A DNA stretch of 64,000 bases, taken from assembly GCF_046159715.1 (NCBI RefSeq), contig NZ_JBJXCT010000001.1, forward strand, positions 62,001-126,000. The letters run 5' to 3'. Position 1 is the first letter of the stretch, and every line of letters begins with the position of its first letter. The notes under the pieces were generated by a model. It did no database searches and had not been told where the DNA came from. It saw nothing but the letters and a program-made list of their open reading frames with translations. Positions 57,023-64,000 of the stretch are shown in pieces. Made by a program: the position numbers and the translations under genes. This DNA is from Pampinifervens sp037481935 (GTDB lineage: Bacteria; Aquificota; Aquificia; Aquificales; Aquificaceae).

Positions 57023-57267
57023 CGTGTCTTTTTTATGAATATCTCCCAGGTGTTCTCTGAAATCTGGTTTACTCCCAGCACTTCCTGACCTTCCTCTTTC
57101 ATGCTTTTGGGGACGCTCTCCGCCGAGGGCTTGTAGTCCACTATTACTCTGAGCACCTGACCCGCTTCCATCTGCTCAAGAACCAGCTTGCTTTTCACAA
57201 AGGTAAAGGGACAGACATCTCCCCTTATATCCAGTTCCCTGTCATGCCTGATGGACTCAGTCTTCAT
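57019..57267 (-). CDS. tusA: TusA family sulfurtransferase
   Basis: An 82-residue TusA/SirA-like sulfur carrier. The active Cys19 is in ELDIRGDVCPFTFVKSKLVLEQM, with CPFT instead of the CPxP of E. coli TusA. The remainder, GQVLRVIVDYKPSAESVPKSM, follows the family. It leads the leftward group tusA-dsrE-dsrF-dsrH-queD-priA-like. AT-rich sequence before it (57268-57294) may hold the promoter, but no clear hexamers were fixed. Confidence 0.88.
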   Translation of the reverse strand: MKTESIRHDRELDIRGDVCPFTFVKSKLVLEQMEAGQVLRVIVDYKPSAESVPKSMKEEGQEVLGVNQISENTWEIFIKKTR

Positions 57268-57294
57268 GGAATTTTTAATTATAAAACTTTCTGC

Positions 57295-58995
57295 CTATTT
57301 TGCAAGAACCCTTTCCACTTCTGCGATGGATGTTATGCCTTTTCTGACCTTTATCAGACCGGCTTCATAAAGGGTTCTCATACCCTTCTTGCGTGCAAGG
57401 TCTCTTATATCTTCTGCAGTGGCTCCCTTTACGATGAGCTTTCTCATCTCTTCGTCTACCTCTAAAATCTCATGCACTGCGGTCCTCCCCCTGTAACCAG
57501 AGCCATTGCAGTAATCACAGCCCTTTGGATTAGACCTGTATATGGTTATGTTTTCGTCAATACTCTTTATAACCCCAAGTCTGAGAAGTGCCTCCCTTGG
57601 CGTGTCGTCAACGAGCCTGCACCTTGGACACAGTTTTCTTACAAGCCTCTGGGCAGTTATAAGGATAAGTGAAGAGCCTACAAGGAAGGGCTCTATGCCC
57701 ATATCTACGAGCCTTGTCACTGCGGAGGGGGCATCGTTTGTATGAAGGGTTGAGAAAACAAGATGTCCAGTAAGAGCAGCCCTTATACCGATTTCTGCAG
57801 TTTCCATATCCCTTATCTCACCTATTAGTATTATGTCCGGGTCCTGTCTGAGAAAGGCCCTCAGCACGCCGGCAAAACTGACACCTATCTTCTCATTCAC
57901 CTGAACCTGGTTTAGACCCGGTATGGAAACCTCCACAGGGTCCTCCACTGTCATTATGTTCACATCAGGGCTATTGCGCTCCATAAGTGCTGCATAAAGT
58001 GTTGTTGTCTTACCAGAGCCTGTAGGTCCTGTTACCAGTATCATTCCCCATGGGGTCCATATGGCTTTTCTGAACTTTTCAAGGTCATCTGGTTCAAAGC
58101 CAAGCTCATCAAGTTTTACGCTCAGGTACCTTTCTGCTTCCTGAATTCTCATGACGACCTTCTCTCCATAAACTGTGGGCACGGTGGAAAATCTCAGGTC
58201 TATCTTTTTACCCTTAAATCTCGTTCTTATCCTTCCGTCCTGAGGCCTTCTCTTTTCTGCTATATCAAGGTTTGACATAATCTTGAACCTTGCCACCACT
58301 GAGTCTTTTATCCTTATAGGGAACTCATGGTATATTCTCAGAACACCGTCAACCCTGTATCTTACCACGAGCTTTTTCTCCTGGGGTTCTATGTGTATGT
58401 CTGAAGCTCCCAGGTTCACAGCCTCCGCTATCAGAAAGTTCGCCAGCCTGACTATGGGCCCCTCACCCGCCTCTGCAGCCAGTGCCTCAGGAGAGAGCTC
58501 CATTTCCTCCTCCTCTATCTCTACTTCCTCCCCCATGTCAAAGCTTTCCACAATCCTGTCCACAGCAGGATAAAGCTTGTTCAGGAGGTCTTCTATGGAC
58601 TTTTTTGTGGAAACAAAGGGCACTATGGTGTTTATTTTTGTCTTGAACCTGAGCTCGTTTATGGCGGTTTGATTAAAGGGATTTATCGTCAGAACGTAAA
58701 GCTTCCCATCCTCATACTTTATGGGTGCTATGGCATGCTTTCTCAGTAAGCTCTCCGGCAGTTTTTCCTTTAATCCTTCGGGAAACTCTGCGCCTTCAAT
58801 GCTTCCCCTCCAGAGTCTCTGGGGCATGTATTTCTGATAAAAATCTATAAGCCGGACATCATCAATGAAACCAAGTCTCAAGAGTGTGCTTATTATATCC
58901 TCATCCTTCCCCTTCTCTTTCTGAGCCTCTATCGCCTTATCTCTACTTATGTATCCAAGTTTTACCAGGAGTTCAAGGAGTTTTGCCTCATCCAT
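57295..58995 (-). CDS. pilB: Type IV pilus assembly ATPase PilB (GspE family)
   Basis: A 566-residue secretion ATPase. The N-terminal T2SSE_N domain spans ~1-150. The core has Walker A LVTGPTGSGKTTTLYAAL, the Asp box VNIMTVEDPVEVSIPG, Walker B DPDIILIGEIRDMETAEI, and the His box GHLVFSTLHTNDAPSAVTRL. The tetracysteine zinc loop is LCPRCRL and GCDYCNGSGYRGR. This fits PilB powering pilus extension, which also serves DNA uptake with comEC and dprA. It overlaps panB by 8 bases. Confidence 0.94.
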   Translation of the reverse strand: MDEAKLLELLVKLGYISRDKAIEAQKEKGKDEDIISTLLRLGFIDDVRLIDFYQKYMPQRLWRGSIEGAEFPEGLKEKLPESLLRKHAIAPIKYEDGKLYVLTINPFNQTAINELRFKTKINTIVPFVSTKKSIEDLLNKLYPAVDRIVESFDMGEEVEIEEEEMELSPEALAAEAGEGPIVRLANFLIAEAVNLGASDIHIEPQEKKLVVRYRVDGVLRIYHEFPIRIKDSVVARFKIMSNLDIAEKRRPQDGRIRTRFKGKKIDLRFSTVPTVYGEKVVMRIQEAERYLSVKLDELGFEPDDLEKFRKAIWTPWGMILVTGPTGSGKTTTLYAALMERNSPDVNIMTVEDPVEVSIPGLNQVQVNEKIGVSFAGVLRAFLRQDPDIILIGEIRDMETAEIGIRAALTGHLVFSTLHTNDAPSAVTRLVDMGIEPFLVGSSLILITAQRLVRKLCPRCRLVDDTPREALLRLGVIKSIDENITIYRSNPKGCDYCNGSGYRGRTAVHEILEVDEEMRKLIVKGATAEDIRDLARKKGMRTLYEAGLIKVRKGITSIAEVERVLAK

Positions 58996-59788
58996 AGCTC
59001 TCCTCCTCGGAAGGGAAAAGCACCTCTTCCACTTCCTTCCTGAACCTTATGAGAGCTTCTCTGAAGAGCTGTGCACCCTCCAGATACCTCTTTACAAACT
59101 TTGGCTTTATTTCCTCCACCAAGCCCACAAGGTCATGGAAAACGAGGACCTGCCCATCACAGTAAGGTCCTGCACCTATACCGATGGTTATAGCTCTTGA
59201 TTTCTCTGTTATCTCCTTCGTAAGTCCCTTGGGTATGCTTTCAAGCACCACCATAAAGGCTCCGGCTTCTTCAAGCGCTCTAAAATCTCTTTTAACTCTC
59301 TGTGCCTCCTCCTCTGCTTTACCCACAACCCTGTAGCCGCCAAGGGCATGCACACTCTGAGGGGTAAAGCCAACGTGCCCCACCACGGGTATGCCCATGT
59401 GGACAAGCCTGTAAACCAGCTCTGCTACCTCTTCACCCCCCTCAATTTTCACGGCGTTTGCACCAGTTTCTTTTATAACTCTTCCGCAGTTTTTTATAGC
59501 TTCTTCAAGGCTTACCTGATAGCTCATAAAGGGCATGTCCGCTATTACAAAAGCCTTCTTTGTTCCCCTCCTCACTGCTTTTGTGTGATATATGATATCT
59601 TCAAGGGTCACAGGCAGTGTGGTTTCATGTCCCTGAAAAACCATACCCAGAGAATCGCCAACCAGTATGCAGTCTATACCAGCCTGTTCGCAGAGTCTTG
59701 CAGAAATGTAGTCGTAGGTGGATACCATAACTATCTTTTTACCATCCTGTTTTTTCTTAAAAAGGCTCCTTACCGTTATACCTTCCAT
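58988..59788 (-). CDS. panB: 3-methyl-2-oxobutanoate hydroxymethyltransferase
   Basis: A 266-residue PanB for pantothenate synthesis. The motifs are VMVSTYDYISARLCEQAGIDCILVGDSLGMVFQGH (split across the metal and substrate site), AFVIADMPFMSYQVS, GANAVKIEGGEE, VVGHVGFTPQSVHALGGYRV and ITIGIGAGPYCDGQVLVFHDL. All family positions are intact. The gene follows a small hypothetical gene after two bases and precedes pilB with an 8-base overlap. Confidence 0.95.
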   Translation of the reverse strand: MEGITVRSLFKKKQDGKKIVMVSTYDYISARLCEQAGIDCILVGDSLGMVFQGHETTLPVTLEDIIYHTKAVRRGTKKAFVIADMPFMSYQVSLEEAIKNCGRVIKETGANAVKIEGGEEVAELVYRLVHMGIPVVGHVGFTPQSVHALGGYRVVGKAEEEAQRVKRDFRALEEAGAFMVVLESIPKGLTKEITEKSRAITIGIGAGPYCDGQVLVFHDLVGLVEEIKPKFVKRYLEGAQLFREALIRFRKEVEEVLFPSEEESYG

Positions 59789-59790
59789 TT

Positions 59791-60105
59791 TTAGCCTTCT
59801 TTCTTTTCCGCTGTCGCTTCTTCCACCTCTCTCACCAGCTGGAGCAACCTCTTTATGGTTTCCTTCATACCATTCATATCGGATAATTCCCTCATATCTT
59901 TAACAAGCTTGAGAAGGCTTTCAAGGAGCTCCTCCCTGTAGGGGCCCTCACCCACTCTAATCTGGTATGCTGAAGCGGTGACAGGGTTAACTATTGTGTT
60001 AACTATCCTTCTTGCTTCAAGCCTGTCCTGAGCCTGAGAAAGCTCCTCCAGCTCCTTCTGAACCCTTTTAAGCAGGTTTATACCTATCTCAAACTCCTTG
60101 GTCAT
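59791..60105 (-). CDS. Small helical protein of unknown function
   Basis: A 104-residue charged, mostly helical protein that I do not recognise. Residues 1-35 (FEIGINLLKRVQKELEELSQ) and 60-100 (ELLESLLKLVKDMRELSDM, TIKRLLQLVREVEEATAE) look like coiled coil. The middle NTIVNPVTASAYQIRVG is not. No membrane segment or signal. It lies two bases before panB on the same strand, so it is likely co-transcribed with panB and pilB. Confidence 0.65.
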   Translation of the reverse strand: MTKEFEIGINLLKRVQKELEELSQAQDRLEARRIVNTIVNPVTASAYQIRVGEGPYREELLESLLKLVKDMRELSDMNGMKETIKRLLQLVREVEEATAEKKEG

Positions 60106-60146
60106 AAAACTCCTCCGAGGGTAAGTGTTTTATAAATTTTAGCACA

Positions 60147-60557
60147 TTAACCTTTCATATAATCCAACAGTATCCTCTTGTGGTCAAAGACCAACAGGTC
60201 AAAGGGCAGTTCCTCAAGCTTGTAAACTCTCACTTTCTTTGCATCGTCCCCAGCTTTCGGCTCACCTTCTGCATCGCATACAAAAACCAGAGAGACCACA
60301 TGAAATCTCGGGTCCCTCTCGGGGTCAGAATATACGCCAAGAAGCTTCTTTATGCTTGCCTCAAGTCCTGTCTCCTCTTTTACCTCCCTCAGAACAGCCT
60401 CTTCAACTCTTTCTCCCACCTCCACAAAGCCTCCAGGAAGGGCGAGACCATGAGGCGGGTAGAGCCTTTCTATCAGAACAATACCCATGAACTTCTCACC
60501 TTCCCAGAGCCTCAGGATTGCATCCACCGCAAGGTATGGGGTTTTTATTCCTTTCAT
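60147..60557 (-). CDS. Nudix hydrolase (ADP-ribose pyrophosphatase-like)
   Basis: A 136-residue Nudix protein. The Nudix box GGFVEVGERVEEAVLREVKE followed by ETGLEA is complete (G-x5-E-x7-REUxEExGU). The preceding LYPPHGLALPGGF and the following GVYSDPERDPRFHVVSLVFV match small ADP-ribose pyrophosphatases of thermophiles. ATG 60557 (MKGIKTPYLAVDAIL) is preferred; ATG 60593 and a start at 60674 are in frame, but the latter would overlap the divergent DUF2325 gene. The substrate is inferred. Confidence 0.85.
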   Translation of the reverse strand: MKGIKTPYLAVDAILRLWEGEKFMGIVLIERLYPPHGLALPGGFVEVGERVEEAVLREVKEETGLEASIKKLLGVYSDPERDPRFHVVSLVFVCDAEGEPKAGDDAKKVRVYKLEELPFDLLVFDHKRILLDYMKG

Positions 60558-60614
60558 GCAGAGAATTCTAACCTGAGTTTTCTCATATTGCATACGCCGA
60601 AAGATTATGTTAGA

Positions 60615-60633
60615 ATTGATATCTAATATCAAT
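60615..60633. promoter_or_regulatory. Palindrome upstream of DUF2325 gene
   Basis: ATTGATAT-CTA-ATATCAAT, perfect 8-base arms around three bases, ending just before the AAAGGAGG of the DUF2325 gene. Its place at the probable transcript start suggests an operator. The 7-base gap between TTGAT and ATCAA argues against a standard FNR site, which has four. Confidence 0.6.
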
Positions 60634-60647
60634 AAAGGAGGTGCGTC

Positions 60648-60947
60648 ATGAGGCTTCTTGTGCTTGGAGGACACGACAGGCTAAAGTCCAGAGTAAAGGA
60701 GCTCTCAAAACGGTATGGGGTCAGGATTAAGTTCATCAACCAAGAAACCCAACAGAACATTGACAGTGCTCTGGCGTGTGCGGACTGGGTCATAGTCTTT
60801 ACTGGCATAGTGGGGCATAACATGGTGAGGCTGGCAAAGGACTACGCAGGAGAGAGGTGCATATTCTGCCATTCACATGGAGTGTGTGCCTTAGAGAAAG
60901 AAATCAGAAGGCTTCTGGAACATGAGAAAAATCATCTTGACACTTGA
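60648..60947 (+). CDS. DUF2325 family protein
   Basis: A 99-residue protein of the DUF2325 family. It has a Rossmann-like start RLLVLGGHDRLKSRVKELSKRYG, then ALACADWVIVFTGIVGHNMVRLAKDYA and a Cys/His-rich RCIFCHSHGVCALEKEI. The C-x2-H-x-H-x3-C set could bind a metal. Relatives are often beside metal or redox genes. AAAGGAGG precedes ATG 60648. The next gene's promoter overlaps its 3' end. Confidence 0.8.
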   Translation: MRLLVLGGHDRLKSRVKELSKRYGVRIKFINQETQQNIDSALACADWVIVFTGIVGHNMVRLAKDYAGERCIFCHSHGVCALEKEIRRLLEHEKNHLDT

Positions 60948-60965
60948 TTTTAATACCATTATAAT
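60937..60965 (+). promoter_or_regulatory. Consensus sigma-70 promoter before small peptide/bacterioferritin
   Basis: TTGACA (60937-60942), exactly 17 bases, TATAAT (60960-60965): both hexamers match the consensus perfectly. The -35 lies inside the last codons of the DUF2325 gene. The transcript would begin near 60972 and read the 28-residue peptide and bacterioferritin. Confidence 0.9.
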
Positions 60966-61003
60966 AGTTGATACAAAATCTCAATCTGCATATGAGGTGA
61001 GCC

Positions 61004-61090
61004 ATGGGGAACATGGGCTGGTCTGAACTTGGCTGGCTTATAGCCTTTGACCTGGTTTTTCTACTCCTTGTTTTGTCCACATTACTTTAG
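61004..61090 (+). CDS. 28-residue single-helix membrane peptide
   Basis: A short frame of 28 codons after TGAGGTGA: MGNMGWSELGWLIAFDLVFL and then LLVLSTLL. The first ten residues are polar/aromatic and the rest is one membrane helix with an Asp in it. It follows a perfect consensus promoter and its stop TAG is embedded in the ribosome site (AGGAGG) of the bacterioferritin gene 11 bases on, so translation of both is probably linked. I do not recognise the peptide. Comparison with relatives would show whether it is kept. Confidence 0.6.
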   Translation: MGNMGWSELGWLIAFDLVFLLLVLSTLL

Positions 61091-61101
61091 GAGGTATAGA
61101 T

Positions 61102-61545
61102 ATGGACAAACAGGCAGTCCTTGAGAAGCTCAACCGCATCCTTGAGCTGGAGCTGGCGGGGGTGGTGCGATACACCCACTACGCCCTGATGGTCTACGGG
61201 GTAAACCGCATACCTATAGTCAAATGGCTTCAGAAGCAGGCGGAAGACTCCCTACAGCATGCTAGGGAAGCTGGGGAGCTAATCACTTACCTGGGCGGAC
61301 ATCCCTCTCTGGGTATTGGTCCTCTTCTTGAGACTTACAGGCATGAGATTGAAGAGATTCTCAAAGAGTCTCTTGAACATGAACTGAGAGCTTTTGAGGA
61401 GTATAGGTCCCTCTTGGAGCTGGTAAAGGACAAGGACCACAGGCTTGAGGAGTGGGTCAGAGACAAGCTCAAAGAGGAGCTGGAGCATTACGACGAGGTC
61501 AACAAAATGCTCAGAAAGCCCGGTCAGATTGAAGCCTATCACTGA
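61102..61545 (+). CDS. Bacterioferritin-like ferritin-fold protein
   Basis: A 147-residue four-helix ferritin-like protein (ILELELAGVVRYTHYALMVYG; KWLQKQAEDSLQHAREAGEL; LKESLEHELRAFEEYRSLL; LKEELEHYDEVNKML). Metal-ligand candidates are E17, E48, H53, E93 and E127/H129. In the second helix the ExxH of classical bacterioferritin reads S-L-Q-H, so the diiron site may be altered. AGGAGG precedes ATG 61102. It has a strong promoter and stores or detoxifies iron by inference. Confidence 0.8.
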   Translation: MDKQAVLEKLNRILELELAGVVRYTHYALMVYGVNRIPIVKWLQKQAEDSLQHAREAGELITYLGGHPSLGIGPLLETYRHEIEEILKESLEHELRAFEEYRSLLELVKDKDHRLEEWVRDKLKEELEHYDEVNKMLRKPGQIEAYH

Positions 61546-61564
61546 CATGCAGGCTCTTGCTCAT

Positions 61565-61597
61565 GGGAGGTCTTTTCTGCCTTGCCTCCCGCTTTTT
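61565..61597 (+). terminator. Possible terminator after bacterioferritin
   Basis: GGGAGG (61565-61570) pairs with CCTCCC (61585-61590) around a 14-base loop, followed by GCTTTTT. It separates the bacterioferritin unit from the DsrE-like gene. Confidence 0.5.
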
Positions 61598-61611
61598 AAA
61601 GGAGGTGTCTT

Positions 61612-62025
61612 ATGAGTAAGTATTTGTTTTTTATGCTTTTTTACATACTTGTTTCTTTTTCCCATGAGACAGGACTACCAGAGGGTTTGCCAAGGCTGAA
61701 GGTTTTAATGTTTGTTTCAGAGGAAAACCATCACAGGACGGAGACAGCCTTTACCATGGCGAAGTCCTTGCTCAGCTCAGGTCATGAGGTTTTCATAGTG
61801 CTTGAGGGTCCATCGGTAAGGCTTGCCCAGAGGGAATACAAAGGTAAGGTCCCTTACGAAAAAACGCTTTCTGAGATTGTCCGGTTGGGTGGAAGGGTCT
61901 ATGTGTGCCCTTACTGGGGTGGAAAACTGGGGGTAAAAAGCCTTAGAGAGGGTATTGAATGGGCAAACCCTCAGGTAATCTTTCCAGAGCTTGCGGATAC
62001 AAGGACAAAGGTCATGGTATGGTGA
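61612..62025 (+). CDS. Exported DsrE-like protein
   Basis: A 137-residue protein with a signal peptide (YLFFMLFYILVSFS), mature start HETGLPEG, then a DsrE/F-like alpha/beta fold: LKVLMFVSEENHHRTETAFTMAKSLLSSGHEVFIVLEG, VRLAQREYKGKVPYEKTLSEIVRLGGRVYVCPYWG and a C-terminal LADTRTKVMVW. A single Cys lies in the VYVCPYWGG segment, the usual active position. AAAGGAGG precedes ATG 61612. It is 12 bases before the TonB receptor gene, so the two probably form one operon. Confidence 0.75.
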   Translation: MSKYLFFMLFYILVSFSHETGLPEGLPRLKVLMFVSEENHHRTETAFTMAKSLLSSGHEVFIVLEGPSVRLAQREYKGKVPYEKTLSEIVRLGGRVYVCPYWGGKLGVKSLREGIEWANPQVIFPELADTRTKVMVW

Positions 62026-62037
62026 GGAGGTAGGAAC

Positions 62038-63981
62038 ATGAAGAGAAAACTTTTACTGCTTGCAGTGCTGAGCACTGCCACCTTTGCCCAGGAGGAAAGA
62101 CTTGAGGATGTTGTCATATCCGCCACAAGGCAGGAGCTTGAGAAGAAGCAGGCACCCCAGCCAGTAGAGTCCCTCAAAAGAGAGGACTTGCATAGGTTCA
62201 GCGTTAGAGAAAACCTCAGAGACCTTTTTCTCTTTGACAGCAGTCTATTTACTCTCAGGTCAAGGGGAAGGAGCTTTTTGAGTATAAGGGGTTTTGACGC
62301 AGACAAGGTGTTGGTTTTGATAGATGGTAGAAGGCTTACCGGTGAAGTAGACAGGGACTTTGAAATAGACAGGATTACCCTGGACAGGGTTGAGAGGGTG
62401 GAGATAGTAAAGGGTCCGGCGAGTGTTCTCTACGGAACGGATGCCCTGGGTGGTGTGATAAACATAATAACTAGAGAACCGCTAAAACCAGAGTTTAGCT
62501 TTTCCACCAAGTATGGCATGTATTCCTCCGGCGGAAATCCGGAGGAGAAAAACCTGTCTTTTTATGCCTATACGGGAAGGTTTGGAAACTTCAACCTTGG
62601 AGTTTTTGGAAGGCTTACGCAGGCAGAACCCTACAGGCTTCCTAACAGGACAACCCTTGCAGATGACAGAGACCTCAAGAGCTTTGGTATAAGCGCCTTT
62701 TACTACCTTGACAAGAGCGCAAAGAGTAAGCTAAGGTTTGACTACGACTACCTTACGCACAGGGACATAACCACAACCTTTCATACCACGCACTACAGAA
62801 GGTCAATAAACGATAACAAAAGGCAGAACCTTTCTCTGGGGCTTGACCTCAACCGACGGGACTGGAGGCTCTTTTTGAGGGGTTATGCCTCTATCTATGA
62901 CAAGGATTTTGAGCAGAGGAGGGAAGATAACAACAGGCTTCTGCAGTTTGACATAGCGGACAGAAGAACCTATGTGATAGAGGGTTATCTTTCAAAGGAC
63001 CTTTTTGAAAGGCACAGGTTTACGGTGGGTGGTGAGGGCAGGAGAGAGAGCTTTGAAACCACCAGGATAAGGTCGGGCTCCTTTAAGGGAACGGTAACAA
63101 GGGAAGGCATAACTCAGGCAAAGTATAAGGTAGATATAGACTACTATGCCCTCTATGTGCAGGATGAATGGTTTATATCCGACAGGCTTTTCCTAGTAGC
63201 TGGACTTAGATACGACGACAGCGACAAGTTTGAGAGTGACCTATCACCAAGGGTTGGACTGACCTACAGCCTTCTTCCAGACCTGAGGCTAAAAGCCAAC
63301 TATGCCCACGGCTTTAAGTCTCCCACACCCAGAGACCTTTTTATATACTTTAGCCAGCCGGGTTATGTGGTTGTAGGAAACCCTAACCTCAAGAGCGAGA
63401 AAACCGATGGTGTAGACCTTGGGCTGGAAAAGGACTTTGGCAGACAGGCAACATTAAAGGTAAACCTCTTCTACACAAGGGCCAAGGACCTCATAGAAAC
63501 TTGCCTTGTAAACACACCCGGTTGCCCTCCATTAACCCTGAACGTGCCATCTCCGCCGCCTAACGCTCAGGTCTTTACTTACAGGAACGTAGGAAAGGCT
63601 GAATTCAAGGGAGTGGAGCTTTCGGGCTTTTTTGCTCCTTTAAACTGGCTCGGCGGAAGGTTGTCCTATACCTACCTGGAGGCAAGAGATGAAGAAGAGG
63701 ACAAGAGGCTTCTTCAGAGACCAAGACACAGGCTTGTAGGAGAGGTAAGCGTCAGGCCATTAGAAAAAACACGCATATCCCTCGCCGTTGAGCATACCTC
63801 TGACCTGCTCTGGACGCCCACTCAGGAGAAGGACTTTACCCTGCTGCACCTGTCTGCAAGCCAGAAGCTCTGGAAGGGTCTTGAGCTTTATGGTGGTGTG
63901 GATAACCTGGGGAATAAAAAGGACAGAGACCTCCCCATACTGGGAAGTTTCTACTATGCGGGCCTGAGGGGTACATTCTGA
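62038..63981 (+). CDS. TonB-dependent outer-membrane receptor
   Basis: A 647-residue receptor. The signal peptide is RKLLLLAVLSTATFA. The TonB box is near EDVVISATR. The plug domain (~residues 30-150) shows SFLSIRGFDADKVLVLIDGRR and VERVEIVKGPASVLYGTDALGGVINI. A 22-strand barrel follows and ends YYAGLRGTF with Phe. The layout is like BtuB/CirA-type receptors; a CLVNTPGCPP loop near the C-terminal third may be a disulfide. The ligand (cobalamin, siderophore or metal) is not evident. GAGG precedes ATG 62038. Confidence 0.92.
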   Translation: MKRKLLLLAVLSTATFAQEERLEDVVISATRQELEKKQAPQPVESLKREDLHRFSVRENLRDLFLFDSSLFTLRSRGRSFLSIRGFDADKVLVLIDGRRLTGEVDRDFEIDRITLDRVERVEIVKGPASVLYGTDALGGVINIITREPLKPEFSFSTKYGMYSSGGNPEEKNLSFYAYTGRFGNFNLGVFGRLTQAEPYRLPNRTTLADDRDLKSFGISAFYYLDKSAKSKLRFDYDYLTHRDITTTFHTTHYRRSINDNKRQNLSLGLDLNRRDWRLFLRGYASIYDKDFEQRREDNNRLLQFDIADRRTYVIEGYLSKDLFERHRFTVGGEGRRESFETTRIRSGSFKGTVTREGITQAKYKVDIDYYALYVQDEWFISDRLFLVAGLRYDDSDKFESDLSPRVGLTYSLLPDLRLKANYAHGFKSPTPRDLFIYFSQPGYVVVGNPNLKSEKTDGVDLGLEKDFGRQATLKVNLFYTRAKDLIETCLVNTPGCPPLTLNVPSPPPNAQVFTYRNVGKAEFKGVELSGFFAPLNWLGGRLSYTYLEARDEEEDKRLLQRPRHRLVGEVSVRPLEKTRISLAVEHTSDLLWTPTQEKDFTLLHLSASQKLWKGLELYGGVDNLGNKKDRDLPILGSFYYAGLRGTF

Positions 63982-64000
63982 TGTGGCTGGAGTATGTGTT
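63981..64000 (+). CDS. Start of a downstream gene (partial)
   Basis: The stop of the TonB receptor overlaps an ATG (TGATG), after which MWLEYV is open to the window end. The tight overlap suggests another gene of the same operon, but six codons do not allow a call. Confidence 0.35.

Noticed and set aside
60615..60633. FNR box before DUF2325
   Set aside because: FNR sites are TTGAT-N4-ATCAA; here the two half-sites are seven bases apart.
1..64000. CRISPR arrays, insertion sequences, prophage and rRNA genes
   Set aside because: No regularly spaced direct repeats, transposase, integrase or rRNA-like sequence was seen on reading through the window.

Overview
The window looks like a piece of chromosome from a thermophilic, hydrogen-oxidising member of the Aquificaceae (Hydrogenobacter/Thermocrinis/Aquifex relatives). 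This is an inference from gene content, since no rRNA or other phylogenetic marker was compared. The pointers are an oxygen-tolerant group 1 [NiFe] hydrogenase with a complete hypABCDEF set plus hypX, a nickel importer with NikR, a fumarate reductase-type iron-sulfur subunit, a MntA/HEPN pair of archaeal flavour, and very compact, frequently overlapping genes. No insertion sequence, prophage or CRISPR array was seen. No gene-free stretch exceeds 300 bases.

Layout. 1-5.5 kb: end of a sigma-54 activator, an FrdB-like subunit, an aldo/keto reductase, dnaA, recN and an Ogg-type DNA glycosylase. 5.5-11.2 kb: tRNA-Arg(CCU) followed directly by a block with different codon use, holding otsAB, a DUF5752 gene, treT and a broken ClC channel gene; this looks like an acquired compatible-solute island. 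11.2-18.6 kb: macro-domain protein, pabB, hisZ, then on the minus strand metK, khpA, rpsP, copA, a peroxiredoxin and two small genes. 18.7-23.2 kb: a nickel uptake operon (two periplasmic DUF4198/NikL-like proteins, an outer-membrane protein, nikM, nikQ, nikO) ending in nikR. 23.1-25.0 kb: arsC, a MntA/HEPN pair and a TetR regulator. 25.0-39.5 kb: the hydrogenase supercluster. hypX-hypD-hypC run leftward, the membrane-bound hydrogenase operon (small, large, cytochrome b, protease, two chaperone-like genes) runs rightward, and a leftward operon hypB - second hydrogenase small and large subunits - hypE - hypA - hypF closes it. 39.6-49.9 kb: mgtC, proS, flhA-flhF-flhG, proC, pgeF, a coiled-coil nuclease-like protein, a UbiE-type methyltransferase and a short comEC. 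50-64 kb: a porin, a DUF29 protein, moaC with an extra domain, dprA, tRNA-Ala(CGC), a helicase-dead PriA-like protein, queD, a dsrEFH/tusA cluster, pilB, panB, a Nudix hydrolase, DUF2325, a 28-residue membrane peptide plus bacterioferritin, a periplasmic DsrE-like protein and a TonB-dependent receptor.

How the genes work together. The strongest connected story is 18.6-39.6 kb. Two nearly identical 25-27 bp dyads, arranged TATTAC-N13-GTAATA like known NikR operators, lie at the nickel-uptake promoter and in the divergent hypC/hydrogenase promoter region. A second motif, TGAAT-N4-ATTCA, occurs at four promoters (nickel uptake, hypC, hydrogenase, hypB) and overlaps the predicted start site at three of them. 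The TetR-type gene inside the cluster is a candidate reader of that second motif. Nickel import, cofactor assembly (including HypX, which supplies CO under oxic conditions) and two hydrogenases would then be governed together by nickel and by a second, unknown signal.
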